A stretch of 64,000 nt of DNA from Nesterenkonia aurantiaca (GCF_004364585.1 NZ_SOAN01000005.1:124001-188000); one strand, 5' to 3'; shown: positions 50,581 through 59,353, counted from the stretch's first letter. A program made the numbers and translations. The notes: generated by a model from the letters alone, not told the origin.

Positions 50581-51751
50581 TCAGGGCGTCGCCCTGGCCT
50601 CCGCCACCACACAGGCCTGCGGCTCCGGTGCCGCCGCCACGGCGGGACAGCTCCAGAGCGAGGTGGAGCACCAGGCGCGCCCCGGACATCCCGACCGGGT
50701 GCCCCAGCGCGATGGCGCCGCCGTTGACGTTGAGCTTCTCCTGGGCGAGGCCCAGCTGTTTGGCCGAGGCGACGCCCACAGCCGCGAAGGCCTCATTGAT
50801 CTCCACCAGATCCAGCGACTCCGGGCTGATGCCCTGCTTGCGGCAGGCCTCGGCGATGGCGTTCGCCGGCTGCAGCTGCAGCGAGGAGTCCGGGCCCGCC
50901 ACCATGCCGTAGGCGCCGATCTCCGCCAGGGGAGTGAGCCCGAGTTCCCGGGCCTTCTCCGGGGTGGTCACGATGACCGCACAGGCACCATCTGAGATCT
51001 GCGAGGCTGAGGCAGCCGTGATCGTGCCCTGCTTGTGGAAGGCGGGGCGCAGCGTGCTCAGCGATTCGGCCGTGGTGCCGGCCCGGATGCCCTCGTCGCG
51101 GCTGACCGTGGTGGGCTCCCCCTTGCGCTGGGGCACCTGAACGGGGGTGACCTCGTCGTCGAAGACTCCGTTCTCCCAGGCCTGAGCGGCGCGTTCATGG
51201 GAGAACGCGGCAAGCTGATCCTGCTCCTGCCGGGAGACCTCGACCTCTGCGGTGTTGCAGGACTCGGTCAGGGCGCCCATGTTCTGCGCGGTGGCCTGGT
51301 CGAAGAGCGCGTCATAGGCCATCGAGTCCACCAGGGAGGTATCCCCGAAGCTGAAGCCCTTACGGGATCCCGGCAACAGGTGGGGCGCATTGGACATCGA
51401 TTCCATGCCGCCGGCCACCACCAGCTCACACTCGCCCGCGCGGATCAGCTGATCGGCATAGGCGATGGCGCTGAGTCCGGAGAGGCAGACCTTGTTGACG
51501 GTGATCGCTGGCACATGGCCCGGGATCTCGGCGCCCAAGGCGGCGGTGCGGGCCGGGTTCTGTCCGGCTCCGGCCTGAATCACCTGACCCATGATCACGT
51601 AGTCGACCTGATCCGGGCGGACCCCGGTCTTTTCAAGCGCGCTGCTGATCGCGGCCGAGCCGAGCTGGGCTGCGGTGAGTGAGGAGAGCCCGCCCATCAG
51701 CTTGCCGATGGGGGTGCGGCTGCCTCCGAGGATCACGGAACCGGGTGTCAT
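50567..51751 (-). CDS. Acetyl-CoA C-acetyltransferase (thiolase)
   Basis: Cleaves acetoacetyl-CoA to two acetyl-CoA (or the reverse). The 394-aa product has the acyl-enzyme cysteine C89 in [44 protein letters not shown] with the catalytic His, and the C-terminal [12 protein letters not shown] with the second Cys. ATG 51751 has AAGGAG seven bases upstream. It is the last gene of the - strand run after the CoA-transferase subunits, which places it at the end of a ketone-body degradation pathway. Confidence 0.93.
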   Translation of the reverse strand: MTPGSVILGGSRTPIGKLMGGLSSLTAAQLGSAAISSALEKTGVRPDQVDYVIMGQVIQAGAGQNPARTAALGAEIPGHVPAITVNKVCLSGLSAIAYADQLIRAGECELVVAGGMESMSNAPHLLPGSRKGFSFGDTSLVDSMAYDALFDQATAQNMGALTESCNTAEVEVSRQEQDQLAAFSHERAAQAWENGVFDDEVTPVQVPQRKGEPTTVSRDEGIRAGTTAESLSTLRPAFHKQGTITAASASQISDGACAVIVTTPEKARELGLTPLAEIGAYGMVAGPDSSLQLQPANAIAEACRKQGISPESLDLVEINEAFAAVGVASAKQLGLAQEKLNVNGGAIALGHPVGMSGARLVLHLALELSRRGGGTGAAGLCGGGGQGDALILTV

Positions 51752-51835
51752 AGGTGCTCCTTCATGTTCAAGACGAGTCAAGGGTGTTCTGGACCACACA
51801 TATCATGTGCGGCGCCTCAGTGGATGTGCGGTGCC

Positions 51836-52492
51836 TCAGTGCAGTTCGACGCCGGTGGCTTCGCGCACCTGCTCCGCGCTCACCCCCGGTGCGGTCTCCA
51901 CCAGCCGCATGCGCGGTTCGGCCTCGGTGCCCACGACGTCGATGACGGCCAGGTCGGTGATGATCCGGTTCACCACGGACTTCCCGGTCAGCGGCAGGGT
52001 GCAGGCCGGCAGGATCTTCGGCGAGCCGTCCTTGGCCACATGGTCCATCAGGCAGATGACCCGCTCCGCGCCGTGGACCAGGTCCATGGCGCCGCCCATG
52101 CCCTTGACCATCTTGCCGGGCACCATCCAGTTGGCGAGGTCGCCGTTCTCGGCGACCTGCATGCCGCCCAGGACGGCGACGTCGATCTTGCCGCCGCGGA
52201 TCATCCCGAAGCTGGTGGAGGAGTCGAAGAACGACGCCCCGGGAAGCAGGGTGACGGTCTCCTTGCCGGCGTTGATCAGGTCCGGGTCCACGGCGTCTTC
52301 GGTGGGGTAGGGGCCCACTCCGAGGATGCCGTTCTCGGACTGGAGCACCACGGTGCGCTCGGCCGGGATGTGGTTCGGGATCAGGGTGGGCATGCCGATG
52401 CCCAGGTTCACATAGGCGCCGTCGGGGAGCTCCTCGGCGGCGCGGGCGGCCATCTGCTCGCGGGTCCAGCCCGCGTGGGTCTCGGTGGTCAT
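51836..52492 (-). CDS. scoB: 3-oxoacid CoA-transferase subunit B
   Basis: Beta subunit of succinyl-CoA:3-ketoacid CoA-transferase. The 218-aa product has [18 protein letters not shown] and the catalytic glutamate E53 in [12 protein letters not shown], then [42 protein letters not shown] 52492 lies seven bases downstream of the scoA stop, so the two subunits are co-translated. Substrate is most likely acetoacetate, judged from neighbours; a 3-oxoadipate (PcaJ) role is less likely because no catechol genes are near. Confidence 0.92.
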   Translation of the reverse strand: MTTETHAGWTREQMAARAAEELPDGAYVNLGIGMPTLIPNHIPAERTVVLQSENGILGVGPYPTEDAVDPDLINAGKETVTLLPGASFFDSSTSFGMIRGGKIDVAVLGGMQVAENGDLANWMVPGKMVKGMGGAMDLVHGAERVICLMDHVAKDGSPKILPACTLPLTGKSVVNRIITDLAVIDVVGTEAEPRMRLVETAPGVSAEQVREATGVELH

Positions 52493-52499
52493 GACGCGA

Positions 52500-53282
52500 T
52501 CACTCCTTCTCGTCGCTGCGCACGGTGCGCTTCTCGATGGGCTTGTCGATCTCAGGCCCGACCTCCACGATCCGGTGCACGAAGACCCCGGGCAGGTGCA
52601 CGGCGTCGGGATCGATCTCGCCGGGCTCCACGAGCTCCTCCACCTGGGCGATGCAGACCCGACCCGCCATCGCGGCGTCGGGGCTGAACTGCCGGGCGGC
52701 CTTGTTGAACACCAGGTTGCCGTGCCGGTCACCGCGCTGGGCGTGGATGAGGGAGTAGTCGGTGACGATCGACTCTTCCAGGACGAACTCGAGGGCTCGA
52801 CCGTCATGGACGGTGAAGGGCCGGACCTCCTTGGGCGCGGACTGCTTCGCCACGCCGCCGGAGCCGTCGTAGGTCATCGGGATGCCGCCCTCGGCGACCT
52901 GCGTGCCCACTCCGGAGCGGGTGTAGAACGCCGGGATACCGGCGCCGCCGGCACGCATCTTCTCTGCCAGAGTGCCCTGCGGGACGAGCTCCAGCTCGAG
53001 CTCGCCCTCCAGGTACTGCCGGGCGAACTCTTTGTTCTCTCCGACATAGGACGAGGTCATCTTCGCGATCCGGCGTGCCGCCAGCAGCACGCCCAGGCCC
53101 CAGCCGTCCACGCCGCAGTTGTTGGACGCCACGGAGAGTCCGGAGGCGCCCTGCTCAAGCAGCGCCTCGATGAGCTGGATCGGATTGCCGGAGAGGCCGA
53201 AGCCTCCCACGGCGAGCGAGGCGCCGTCGGGGATGTCGGCCACGGCCTCGGCGGCGGTGGTCACGGTCTTGTCGATGGTCAT
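52500..53282 (-). CDS. scoA: 3-oxoacid CoA-transferase subunit A
   Basis: Alpha subunit of the same CoA-transferase. The 260-aa product has the family I signature region [71 protein letters not shown] and [21 protein letters not shown] precedes the ATG. It lies between the dehydrogenase and scoB, so acetoacetate made by the dehydrogenase would be passed directly to this enzyme. Confidence 0.92.
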   Translation of the reverse strand: MTIDKTVTTAAEAVADIPDGASLAVGGFGLSGNPIQLIEALLEQGASGLSVASNNCGVDGWGLGVLLAARRIAKMTSSYVGENKEFARQYLEGELELELVPQGTLAEKMRAGGAGIPAFYTRSGVGTQVAEGGIPMTYDGSGGVAKQSAPKEVRPFTVHDGRALEFVLEESIVTDYSLIHAQRGDRHGNLVFNKAARQFSPDAAMAGRVCIAQVEELVEPGEIDPDAVHLPGVFVHRIVEVGPEIDKPIEKRTVRSDEKE

Positions 53283-53368
53283 GGGCCCTCCTCAGGGTTT
53301 CACGGACTCAGGGACTGCTGTGGACTCGGGCTCAGGAACTGCTGGGAACTCTCGGCGCGATCAGCTGA

Positions 53369-54166
53369 TCAGCTCGCGCTCCAGCCGCCGTCCATGGCGT
53401 AGGACGTGCCGGTCACCATACCGGCCGGGTCGGAGGCCAGCCAGAGGGCGAGGGAGGCGACCTCCTCGGGCTCCACCAGCCGCTTCACAGCGGATTCGGT
53501 GAGCATGATCTGCTCGACCACCTGGTCCTCGGCGATGCCGTGGATGCGGGCCTGGTCTGCGATCTGCTTCTCCACCAGAGGGGTGCGCACATAGGCGGGG
53601 TTGAGGCAGTTGGAGGTCACCCCGTGCTCGGCGCCCTCCAGGGCGGTGACCTTGGAGAGGCCTTCCAGGGCATGCTTGGCGCTCACGTAGGCGGACTTGA
53701 ACGGGCTGGCCCGCAGTCCATGGACCGAGGAGATGTTGAGGATCCGGCCGAAGCCGCGGGCGTACATGCCAGGAAGTGCCGCGCGGATCAGCAGGAACGG
53801 GGACTCCACCATCAGCCGGTGCATGAGCCGCCATGCCTCGGGGTCGAACTCGTGCAGCGGAGCGACCCGCTGGATGCCGGCGTTGTTGACCAGGATGTCG
53901 GCCTCGTGGATCCCGGTCTCGGCGCTGAGCTCCTGAAGCGCCGTGGTCTCGGAGAGATCCACCGTCCATGAGCTGCCGCCGATCTCTGCTGCCAGGGCTT
54001 CGGCGGCTGCGCCGTCGCGGTCACACACCGTCACCTGCGCACCGGCGGCGGCGAAGGCCCGCACGCAGGCCGCCCCGATGCCGGAGGCACCGCCGGTGAC
54101 GACGGCGCGGCGGCCGGTCAGTGCGCCGGCCGGGATGGGCGAGCTGCGAGGGGAGTGCGGGTCCAT
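53369..54166 (-). CDS. bdhA: 3-hydroxybutyrate dehydrogenase (SDR family)
   Basis: NAD-dependent oxidation of (R)-3-hydroxybutyrate to acetoacetate. The 265-aa short-chain dehydrogenase has TGGASGIG (about 24-31), the NNAG motif in ILVNNAGIQRVAP, the catalytic Ser in NISSVHGLRASPFKSAYVSAKHAL with Tyr and Lys, and the conserved NPAYVRTPLVEKQI segment seen in bacterial 3-hydroxybutyrate dehydrogenases. AAGGAG lies upstream. The neighbouring CoA-transferase and thiolase support this substrate over other SDR substrates. Confidence 0.87.
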   Translation of the reverse strand: MDPHSPRSSPIPAGALTGRRAVVTGGASGIGAACVRAFAAAGAQVTVCDRDGAAAEALAAEIGGSSWTVDLSETTALQELSAETGIHEADILVNNAGIQRVAPLHEFDPEAWRLMHRLMVESPFLLIRAALPGMYARGFGRILNISSVHGLRASPFKSAYVSAKHALEGLSKVTALEGAEHGVTSNCLNPAYVRTPLVEKQIADQARIHGIAEDQVVEQIMLTESAVKRLVEPEEVASLALWLASDPAGMVTGTSYAMDGGWSAS

Positions 54167-54293
54167 GATGCTCCTTCTTCAAGGGGTGAGGATTCAAACG
54201 GGGTGTCCCGGGTGGGCTGGGTGAGCTGAGTGAGCCGGAAGACTGCAGAGAGGCTGCAGGGAGACGTCGGAGGGGGCCAGCTCACCCCGTGGA

Positions 54294-55706
54294 TCAGAAC
54301 CCGCCCACGGCCGAGACCAGAGCGATCAGTGCCACGACGACCAGCACCGGGATGACCAGCGTGACCATGGCGATGTCCTTATAGGACTGACGGTGGGTGA
54401 GGCCACAGACGATCAGCAGCGTGACCACGGCGCCCGAGTGGGGCAGCGTGTCCAGGCCGCCGGCAGCCATGGCGGTCAGCCGGTGCATCATCTCCAGGCT
54501 GATGCCCTCGGCCTCGGCCATGGCACGCAGGTCCGCGCCCAGGGCGTTGAGCGCGATGGTCATGCCGCCGGAGGAGGAGCCGGTGAGCCCGGCGGTGATC
54601 GAGGTGGTGACCACGGAGGTCACCAGTGCGTTGGCGCCCATGCCGAAGACCGAGTCGCGGACCACGGCGAAGGCGGCCACCGAGGCGACGACGGCGCCGT
54701 AGCCGACCTCGGAGGCGGTGGAGAAGATCGGCAGCATGGAACGCTTGACGCCGTCGTTGAATCCGACCTTCAGGGTGCTCCACTGGCCGAAGTTCATCGC
54801 GATGATCAGCGCGATGGCGCTCACGATGCCCACCAGCACGGCCCACAGGCCGGCGCGGGTGTCGTAGCTGATGGCTCCGAAGGTGTCCTCCTGCAGATAG
54901 GACCAGTCCAGGGCCGGGAAGATCAGCAGGGTGCAGGCGAAGTTCACCGCGAAGACGGTCAGCAGCGGCAGGAAGGGGACCAGGCGGTTGGGCGGGGCGA
55001 TCGTGGTGGTGACCGAGGAGCCGTCGTCGGAGGATCCTCCGATGACCTTCTTGGACTCCGCGGACTCGAAGGACTCACCCTTGGAGATCAAGCTGCGCCG
55101 GCGGTGCTCCAGCCACAGCAGGCCCAGGCCGAAGATCAGGGTCCCGCCGAGGACGCCCACCCCCGGTCCGGCCCATGCGCCGGTGCCGAAGAACTGCCCG
55201 GGAATGATGTTCTGGACCTGCGGGGAACCGGGCAGGGCGGTCATGGTGAAGGTGAAGATGCCCAGGGCGATGGTGCCGGGAATCAGCCGGCGCGGGATGT
55301 CAGCGACGCGGAACAGCTCGCGGGCCAGCGGATACATCACGAACGCGACCACGAAGAGGCTGATCCCGCCGTAGGTCATCAGTGCGGAGGTGATCACCGT
55401 GGCGGCGATCGCCCTGCGGCTGCCGATCCAGCCGGTCACGGTGCGCGCGATCGACTCGGCGTATCCGGTCACGGTCATCAGCACCCCGAAGATCGCACCG
55501 GTCAGGAAGATCGGGAACCAGCTGCCCACGAAGCCGGCCATCGCCGGCATGAACACCTCGGTGTAGGAGGCCATGATCGGGGCCCCGGAGAACAGCACAC
55601 AGACGACTGCGGAGATGGGAGCCGCGAGGATCACCGGCACGCCGCGATAGGCGAGGGTGATGAGCAGCAGCAGGGACACGATGATGCCAACGATGCCCAG
55701 GATCAT
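54294..55706 (-). CDS. GntP-family permease, probable 3-hydroxybutyrate/short hydroxyacid transporter
   Basis: 470-aa membrane protein with about 12 hydrophobic segments in the GntP family pattern: LAYRGVPVILAAPISAVVCVLFSG near the N-terminus, TALPGSPQVQNIIPGQFFGT in the middle, and GSSSGGMTIALNALG with GGLDTLPHSGAVVTLL toward the C-terminus. A hydrophilic loop (about 205-235) holds charged residues. GAGGAGACC precedes ATG 55706. The gene lies between the PucR regulator and bdhA on the same strand. GntP members move gluconate and other hydroxyacids; 3-hydroxybutyrate is inferred from the downstream enzymes. Confidence 0.85.
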   Translation of the reverse strand: MILGIVGIIVSLLLLITLAYRGVPVILAAPISAVVCVLFSGAPIMASYTEVFMPAMAGFVGSWFPIFLTGAIFGVLMTVTGYAESIARTVTGWIGSRRAIAATVITSALMTYGGISLFVVAFVMYPLARELFRVADIPRRLIPGTIALGIFTFTMTALPGSPQVQNIIPGQFFGTGAWAGPGVGVLGGTLIFGLGLLWLEHRRRSLISKGESFESAESKKVIGGSSDDGSSVTTTIAPPNRLVPFLPLLTVFAVNFACTLLIFPALDWSYLQEDTFGAISYDTRAGLWAVLVGIVSAIALIIAMNFGQWSTLKVGFNDGVKRSMLPIFSTASEVGYGAVVASVAAFAVVRDSVFGMGANALVTSVVTTSITAGLTGSSSGGMTIALNALGADLRAMAEAEGISLEMMHRLTAMAAGGLDTLPHSGAVVTLLIVCGLTHRQSYKDIAMVTLVIPVLVVVALIALVSAVGGF

Positions 55707-55834
55707 GGAGGTCTCCTCAAGGAGGGTGGTGAGCGTGTGACGACCGTCTCGGCGTCAACGTTCAGCATGCGTGCCCCGATGTGACCTGCGCTACATTCTT
55801 TCGTTCAACAGTGCAGCGGTTATTTAGTAGCTGG

Positions 55835-57013
55835 CTACGAATGAGTTCCGCGGGGGAGGGCGCCCCGACGGGCGGCGAGCACCCAGGACAGCTCGATGAG
55901 GGTGTCGAGGTCTCCGAGGTCCGCACCGGTGATCTCCTGGAACCTCTGCAGCCGGTAGCGCAGCGTGTTGACGTGCACCGGGATGCTGTGGGCTGCCCGC
56001 GGGATGTTCATCCTGTGATGCAGGTAGGCCTCCACGGCCTCGAGCACATGCTCGCCGAACACGCCGGCCTCGACCAGCGGCTGCAGGTGGCGTTCCTGCA
56101 GCAGCGCGGTGACCTCCGGGCTGGCATGGACTCCCGCCCGCCAGGAGAGACGCTCCAGGTCCACCACCCCGGTCTGCCCCACGGCCGCAGCTGCGCGCAG
56201 CGCAGTGGCGGCGGACTCGAAGGATCGCGGCAGCTCCTCCAGGCTCACCGCCGGGCCGAGCCCGACGGTCAGCCGCTCCGGCTCCGCACTCAGCGGCGGC
56301 TCACCGATGAGGATGCCCACCAGCATGCCGGCGCGCACCGCGGTGAGCACCCGCAGTCCAGCCTGTTCGGCCCATTCCTGGAGCCGCCGCTGGCGTTCGA
56401 GGTCTGCCTCGGGCCGTGATTCTGCGGCCAGCGCGCACAGCGGGGCGGCGGTGGGGACGTCGTAGAGGGCGGCGCCGCGGGCCAGCTCGGTCGGCTCCAG
56501 CTGGGTGGCCACGGCCTCGCCGATCCAGGCCGCTCGCCGGGTGGAGTCCGCCAGAGCTCGCGAGACGTCCCGGTCCTGGTAGAGCAGCACCGCCCGGGCG
56601 GAGAACACGTCCCCCAGCTCCCAGAGCAGGGTGGAGGAGGCTAGGACCTGGTCTGCCGGGATGCCGTGGTCCGGGGCGTGGTCCAGCATCCGGTGCAGGA
56701 TCACCGACATGCAGGCTCGGAAGCCGGCGAGCACGCTGCCCACGGGCACGCCCTGGGCGTGCCGCTCCGAGGCCAGGGCGTCGGCTTCGGCGACGTCGTC
56801 GTGGCAGGGTTCGAAGCCTGCCCGGATGGTGCGGATGCTCAGTGCGATGTTGCGCCGCACGGAGGCTTCCAGGGCGGCGGTGGGGACGTCCTCGTAGCCG
56901 GGCACCGTGGCGCGGATGGTGTGGATGGTCTGCTCGAGGATGCCGCCGTCCGCCTCGAGGGCGGCCAGCAGCTGGTCCCAGGCGGCCTCGGCGGGACGCT
57001 GCTCCGCTGTCAT
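55835..57013 (-). CDS. PucR/CdaR-family transcriptional regulator
   Basis: 392-aa regulator with an N-terminal sensory region (about 1-170), a GGDEF-like middle domain (about 180-300) and a C-terminal PucR-type helix-turn-helix (LEAVEAYLHHRMNIPRAAHSIPVHVNTLRYRLQRFQEITG, about 325-385; broken here as LEAVEAYLHHRMN, NTLRYRLQRFQ). It is the first gene of the - strand ketone-body cluster and faces the AtoE transporter divergently, so it probably controls both. I chose ATG 57013 because TATGGT lies seven bases upstream; ATG 57025 is an alternative. Confidence 0.87.
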   Translation of the reverse strand: MTAEQRPAEAAWDQLLAALEADGGILEQTIHTIRATVPGYEDVPTAALEASVRRNIALSIRTIRAGFEPCHDDVAEADALASERHAQGVPVGSVLAGFRACMSVILHRMLDHAPDHGIPADQVLASSTLLWELGDVFSARAVLLYQDRDVSRALADSTRRAAWIGEAVATQLEPTELARGAALYDVPTAAPLCALAAESRPEADLERQRRLQEWAEQAGLRVLTAVRAGMLVGILIGEPPLSAEPERLTVGLGPAVSLEELPRSFESAATALRAAAAVGQTGVVDLERLSWRAGVHASPEVTALLQERHLQPLVEAGVFGEHVLEAVEAYLHHRMNIPRAAHSIPVHVNTLRYRLQRFQEITGADLGDLDTLIELSWVLAARRGALPRGTHS

Positions 57014-57020
57014 GTGGCTC

Positions 57021-57026
57021 ACCATA
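57021..57026 (-). promoter_or_regulatory. -10 box for leaderless pucR-family transcript
   Basis: On the - strand TATGGT ends seven bases before ATG 57013, consistent with leaderless start; it overlaps the alternative ATG 57025. Confidence 0.4.
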
Positions 57027-57146
57027 CCGGCTGCCCCGCGTGACTCTCGCGCCACTTTCACGTCACTCTCGTGTCCCTCTGGCCTCAGCGCCCAGCGCGA
57101 CCCGGCCTGGCCTGCATCGTCTGCCGGTGATTTGCATCGCGTGGTG

Positions 57147-57159
57147 ATGTGAGTCACAT
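57147..57159. promoter_or_regulatory. Palindrome in the pucR-atoE divergent region, candidate operator
   Basis: ATGTGAGTCACAT is a perfect 13-bp palindrome between the divergent regulator and transporter. A GATGTGA half-site also occurs at about 55779, upstream of the GntP permease gene. Binding protein unknown; the PucR-family regulator is the obvious candidate. Confidence 0.45.
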
Positions 57160-57223
57160 TGGGGTGCGGCGGGGGCCGTGTGGCTCCCGTGTTCTGCGTA
57201 ATCGACCTGAAGGAGCTCAGCTG

Positions 57224-57340
57224 ATGGCTGTCCGGTATTCCTCTGCCACTGAAGCGATGCATGAACGCTTGTTCGAGGGCATCACCCTCGTTCTCGGAGC
57301 GTCCGGCCGCACCCGCATTCCCGCGGGGCGTGACGCATGA
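57224..57340 (+). CDS. Short ORF (38 aa) coupled to atoE, possible leader or small protein
   Basis: ATG 57224 has a perfect AAGGAG eight bases upstream and the frame ends TGA 57338-57340, overlapping the atoE ATG at 57337 in an ATGA arrangement. The peptide is soluble-looking, with SSATEAMHERLFEGITLVLG in the middle and a basic end; it has no membrane segment or signal. I do not recognise it. The strong ribosome site and coupling argue that it is translated, and atoE itself lacks a good ribosome site except inside this ORF. Confidence 0.6.
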   Translation: MAVRYSSATEAMHERLFEGITLVLGASGRTRIPAGRDA

Positions 57341-58710
57341 CCGCTACACGGCAGGACGCCGCAGGCAACAGCGCCGTTCTCGGCAGGGTGATGCGACCGC
57401 TGAACTCCCTGGTGGAGAAGCTGATCCCCTCGGCCCTGGTCTTCGCGATCGCACTGACCTTCATCGTGGGTGCTCTGGCGCTGATCTTCACCGACGCCGG
57501 CCCGATCCAGGTCGTCGAGGAATGGGGCATCGGCCTTGCCGGGCTGCTGGAGTTCATCACCCAGATGGCCCTCATCCTCTTCCTGGGCTACATCCTGGCC
57601 AACACGAGACCAGCCCGAAAGCTGCTGCGCCGCCTGGCCACAGTCCCCAGAACAGCGATCCAGGCCTACCTGTTCGTGTTCCTGATCGCCGCCCTGGCAA
57701 GCCTGATCACCTGGGGCCTGGGACTGGTGGTCGGTGGCCTGCTGGCGCGCGAAGTTGCTCACGTCTTCCGCGAACGCCAGATCCCGGTGCACTTCCCCAT
57801 GCTGGTGGCCTCAGGGTTCTCCGGATTCGTGGTCTGGCATATGGGCTACTCCGCCTCGGGGCCGCTGACCGCAGCCACCCCCGACTCCTTCGTGGCAGAA
57901 CAGCTGGGCGCTCCGCTTTCCGTGGGGGAGACCATCTTCTCCACCTGGAACATCATTGCCTGCATCGTCACCATCGCGGTGGTCGCCTTGGCCCTCTACC
58001 TGGTGGCGCCTCGGGACAGCGCCACGGTGGTCCCGCTGAAAGTGGACGCACGCGAGGTCGACGTCGAGATCGACGACGCCGTCGAGACCCCCGCGGATCG
58101 TGTGGACGCCTCCCGCATTCCCACCCTGCTGATCGGGCTGATGCTGGTGGCCTATCTGATCATCCACTTCAGCGGCGGCGGCTCCCTGACCTTGGACGTG
58201 GTCAACTGGAGCTTCCTCGGGCTGATCATGCTGTTGGTCCGCAGCCCCTTCGAGCTGATCGCGCTGACCAAGCAGGCCGCCTCGAATGTGGGCGAGATCC
58301 TGCTGCAGTTCCCGCTGTATGCGGGCATCCTGGGCATCATGGCCGGCACTGGGCTGATGACCGTCATCTCAGAGGCTTTCGTAGCGATCTCCACTGCGCA
58401 GACGTTCGCGCTGTTCGCGTTCCTCTCCGCCGGACTGGTGAACTTCTTCGTGCCCTCCGGCGGCGGACAGATCGCGGTGCAGGCCCCGATCCTGCTCGAG
58501 GCGGCAGAGACACTCAGCGTGGACCCCGCCATCGCCATCATGGCCGTGGCCTATGGCGACCAGTGGACGAACATGATTCAGCCGTTCTGGGCGCTCCCGC
58601 TGCTGGCCATCGCTGGGCTGAAGATGCGCGACATCCTCAGCTACACCACGATCGTGCTCATCGCCTCCGGCATCGTCTTCGGCGCAACCTTGCTCATCGT
58701 CTCGATGTGA
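57337..58710 (+). CDS. atoE: Short-chain fatty acid / acetoacetate transporter, AtoE family
   Basis: 457-aa membrane protein with about 12 hydrophobic segments and AtoE-family motifs: FLGYILANTRPARKLLRRLA, ASGFSGFVVWHMGYSASGPLT, NFFVPSGGGQIAVQAPILLEAA, and MAVAYGDQWTNMIQPFWALPLL. The family imports short-chain fatty acids or acetoacetate. A charged loop (about 225-255) lies mid-protein. Divergent from the PucR-type regulator of the 3-hydroxybutyrate cluster, it gives that pathway a second uptake route. The start overlaps the 38-aa ORF. Confidence 0.88.
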   Translation: MTATRQDAAGNSAVLGRVMRPLNSLVEKLIPSALVFAIALTFIVGALALIFTDAGPIQVVEEWGIGLAGLLEFITQMALILFLGYILANTRPARKLLRRLATVPRTAIQAYLFVFLIAALASLITWGLGLVVGGLLAREVAHVFRERQIPVHFPMLVASGFSGFVVWHMGYSASGPLTAATPDSFVAEQLGAPLSVGETIFSTWNIIACIVTIAVVALALYLVAPRDSATVVPLKVDAREVDVEIDDAVETPADRVDASRIPTLLIGLMLVAYLIIHFSGGGSLTLDVVNWSFLGLIMLLVRSPFELIALTKQAASNVGEILLQFPLYAGILGIMAGTGLMTVISEAFVAISTAQTFALFAFLSAGLVNFFVPSGGGQIAVQAPILLEAAETLSVDPAIAIMAVAYGDQWTNMIQPFWALPLLAIAGLKMRDILSYTTIVLIASGIVFGATLLIVSM

Positions 58711-58719
58711 TCGGCCTGA

Positions 58720-58822
58720 ATTGAGCCGCCGCGGGGCTGTCGCTGGGCTGTCGCTGGGCTGTCACTGGGCTGTCACTGGGCTTGTCATTGAGCAGCCGCG
58801 GGGCTGTCGCTGGGCTGTCGAT
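58720..58822. repeat. Nested tandem repeats downstream of atoE
   Basis: Six copies of an 11-bp unit GGGCTGTCGCT (variants CACT, CGAT) lie in 58734-58822, with one degenerate copy. On top of this, a 34-bp segment beginning ATTGAGC occurs at 58720-58753 and again at 58787-58820 with one mismatch, a 67-bp period. No gene is affected. Confidence 0.85.
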
Positions 58823-58829
58823 GAGCGGG

Positions 58830-59150
58830 TCAGAGCTCGAAGTAGAACTCGTGGTGCGCCGCGCAGCCGGGATTGAATCCCGTCCCGCAGTGCGCGCAGG
58901 CCTCCGCGATGAGGTACTCCGCGATGCTGAACCGGGTGCGGCAGACCCCGCAGAGCAGCGCGAGCTCCTCCCGGCGCGCCCGCGGCCAGCGGCTGATCTC
59001 ATGCGTCTCGGCCTCCTGGTGGCAGCGCAGGCAGGGATACCAGCGGTCGCAGCAGAAGAACCGGATCGCGACGACGTCGCGCGGCCCGGCGTAGTGCCGG
59101 CAGCGCGTCTGATCATCCACCGCGGCCCCGCGGATCGCAGGCTCATCCAT
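58830..59150 (-). CDS. CHY zinc-finger protein
   Basis: 106-aa protein with the CHY-type zinc finger arrangement: CRHYAGPRDVVAIRFFCCDRWYPCLRCHQEAETH, then CGVC, then CAHCGTGFNPGCAAHHEFYF (shown in parts). The spacing of Cys and His pairs matches the bacterial CHY family, which is of unknown function; plant relatives occur in ubiquitin ligases. ATG 59150 follows a TAGCCT box by seven bases. It stands alone, convergent with atoE and divergent from ilvD, with palindrome B in its upstream region. Confidence 0.82.
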   Translation of the reverse strand: MDEPAIRGAAVDDQTRCRHYAGPRDVVAIRFFCCDRWYPCLRCHQEAETHEISRWPRARREELALLCGVCRTRFSIAEYLIAEACAHCGTGFNPGCAAHHEFYFEL

Positions 59151-59157
59151 GTCCCCG

Positions 59158-59163
59158 AGGCTA
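59158..59163 (-). promoter_or_regulatory. -10 box for leaderless CHY-finger transcript
   Basis: On the - strand TAGCCT ends seven bases before ATG 59150. The matching -35 would fall in the left arm of palindrome B. Confidence 0.45.
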
Positions 59164-59176
59164 ACCCACCCCAAAC

Positions 59177-59250
59177 CGTTGAGGGGCGGATTCTCCGAGC
59201 ATTTCATGCGGATTTTGGCCCAAACTGGTCGGAGAATCAGCCCCTCAACG
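59177..59250. repeat. Intergenic palindromic element, copy B
   Basis: 22-bp arms (59177-59198 and 59229-59250, one mismatch) and a 30-bp spacer, the same geometry as copy A. The right arm is identical to that of copy A. The spacer keeps a TTTTGGCCCAAACTG-like core. It lies in the divergent region between the CHY gene and ilvD. Confidence 0.9.
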
Positions 59251-59280
59251 CTGGGTGGTCAGCCCCTCAACGTTGGGTGG
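59237..59280. repeat. 22-bp tandem duplication next to palindrome B
   Basis: The unit beginning TCAGCCCCTCAACG occurs at 59237-59258 and 59259-59280 with one mismatch. It duplicates part of the palindrome right arm plus eight outside bases. Confidence 0.9.
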
Positions 59281-59340
59281 CGGAATTCTGCATCGTGAGA
59301 CAGGCGGCGGTGCGCGTGCGCCGGGACACGTCGGCAGGCA

Positions 59341-59346
59341 TAGAAT
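59341..59346 (+). promoter_or_regulatory. -10 box for leaderless ilvD transcript
   Basis: TAGAAT ends seven bases before ATG 59354; no ribosome site lies between them. Confidence 0.55.
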
Positions 59347-59353
59347 CCAGAGC

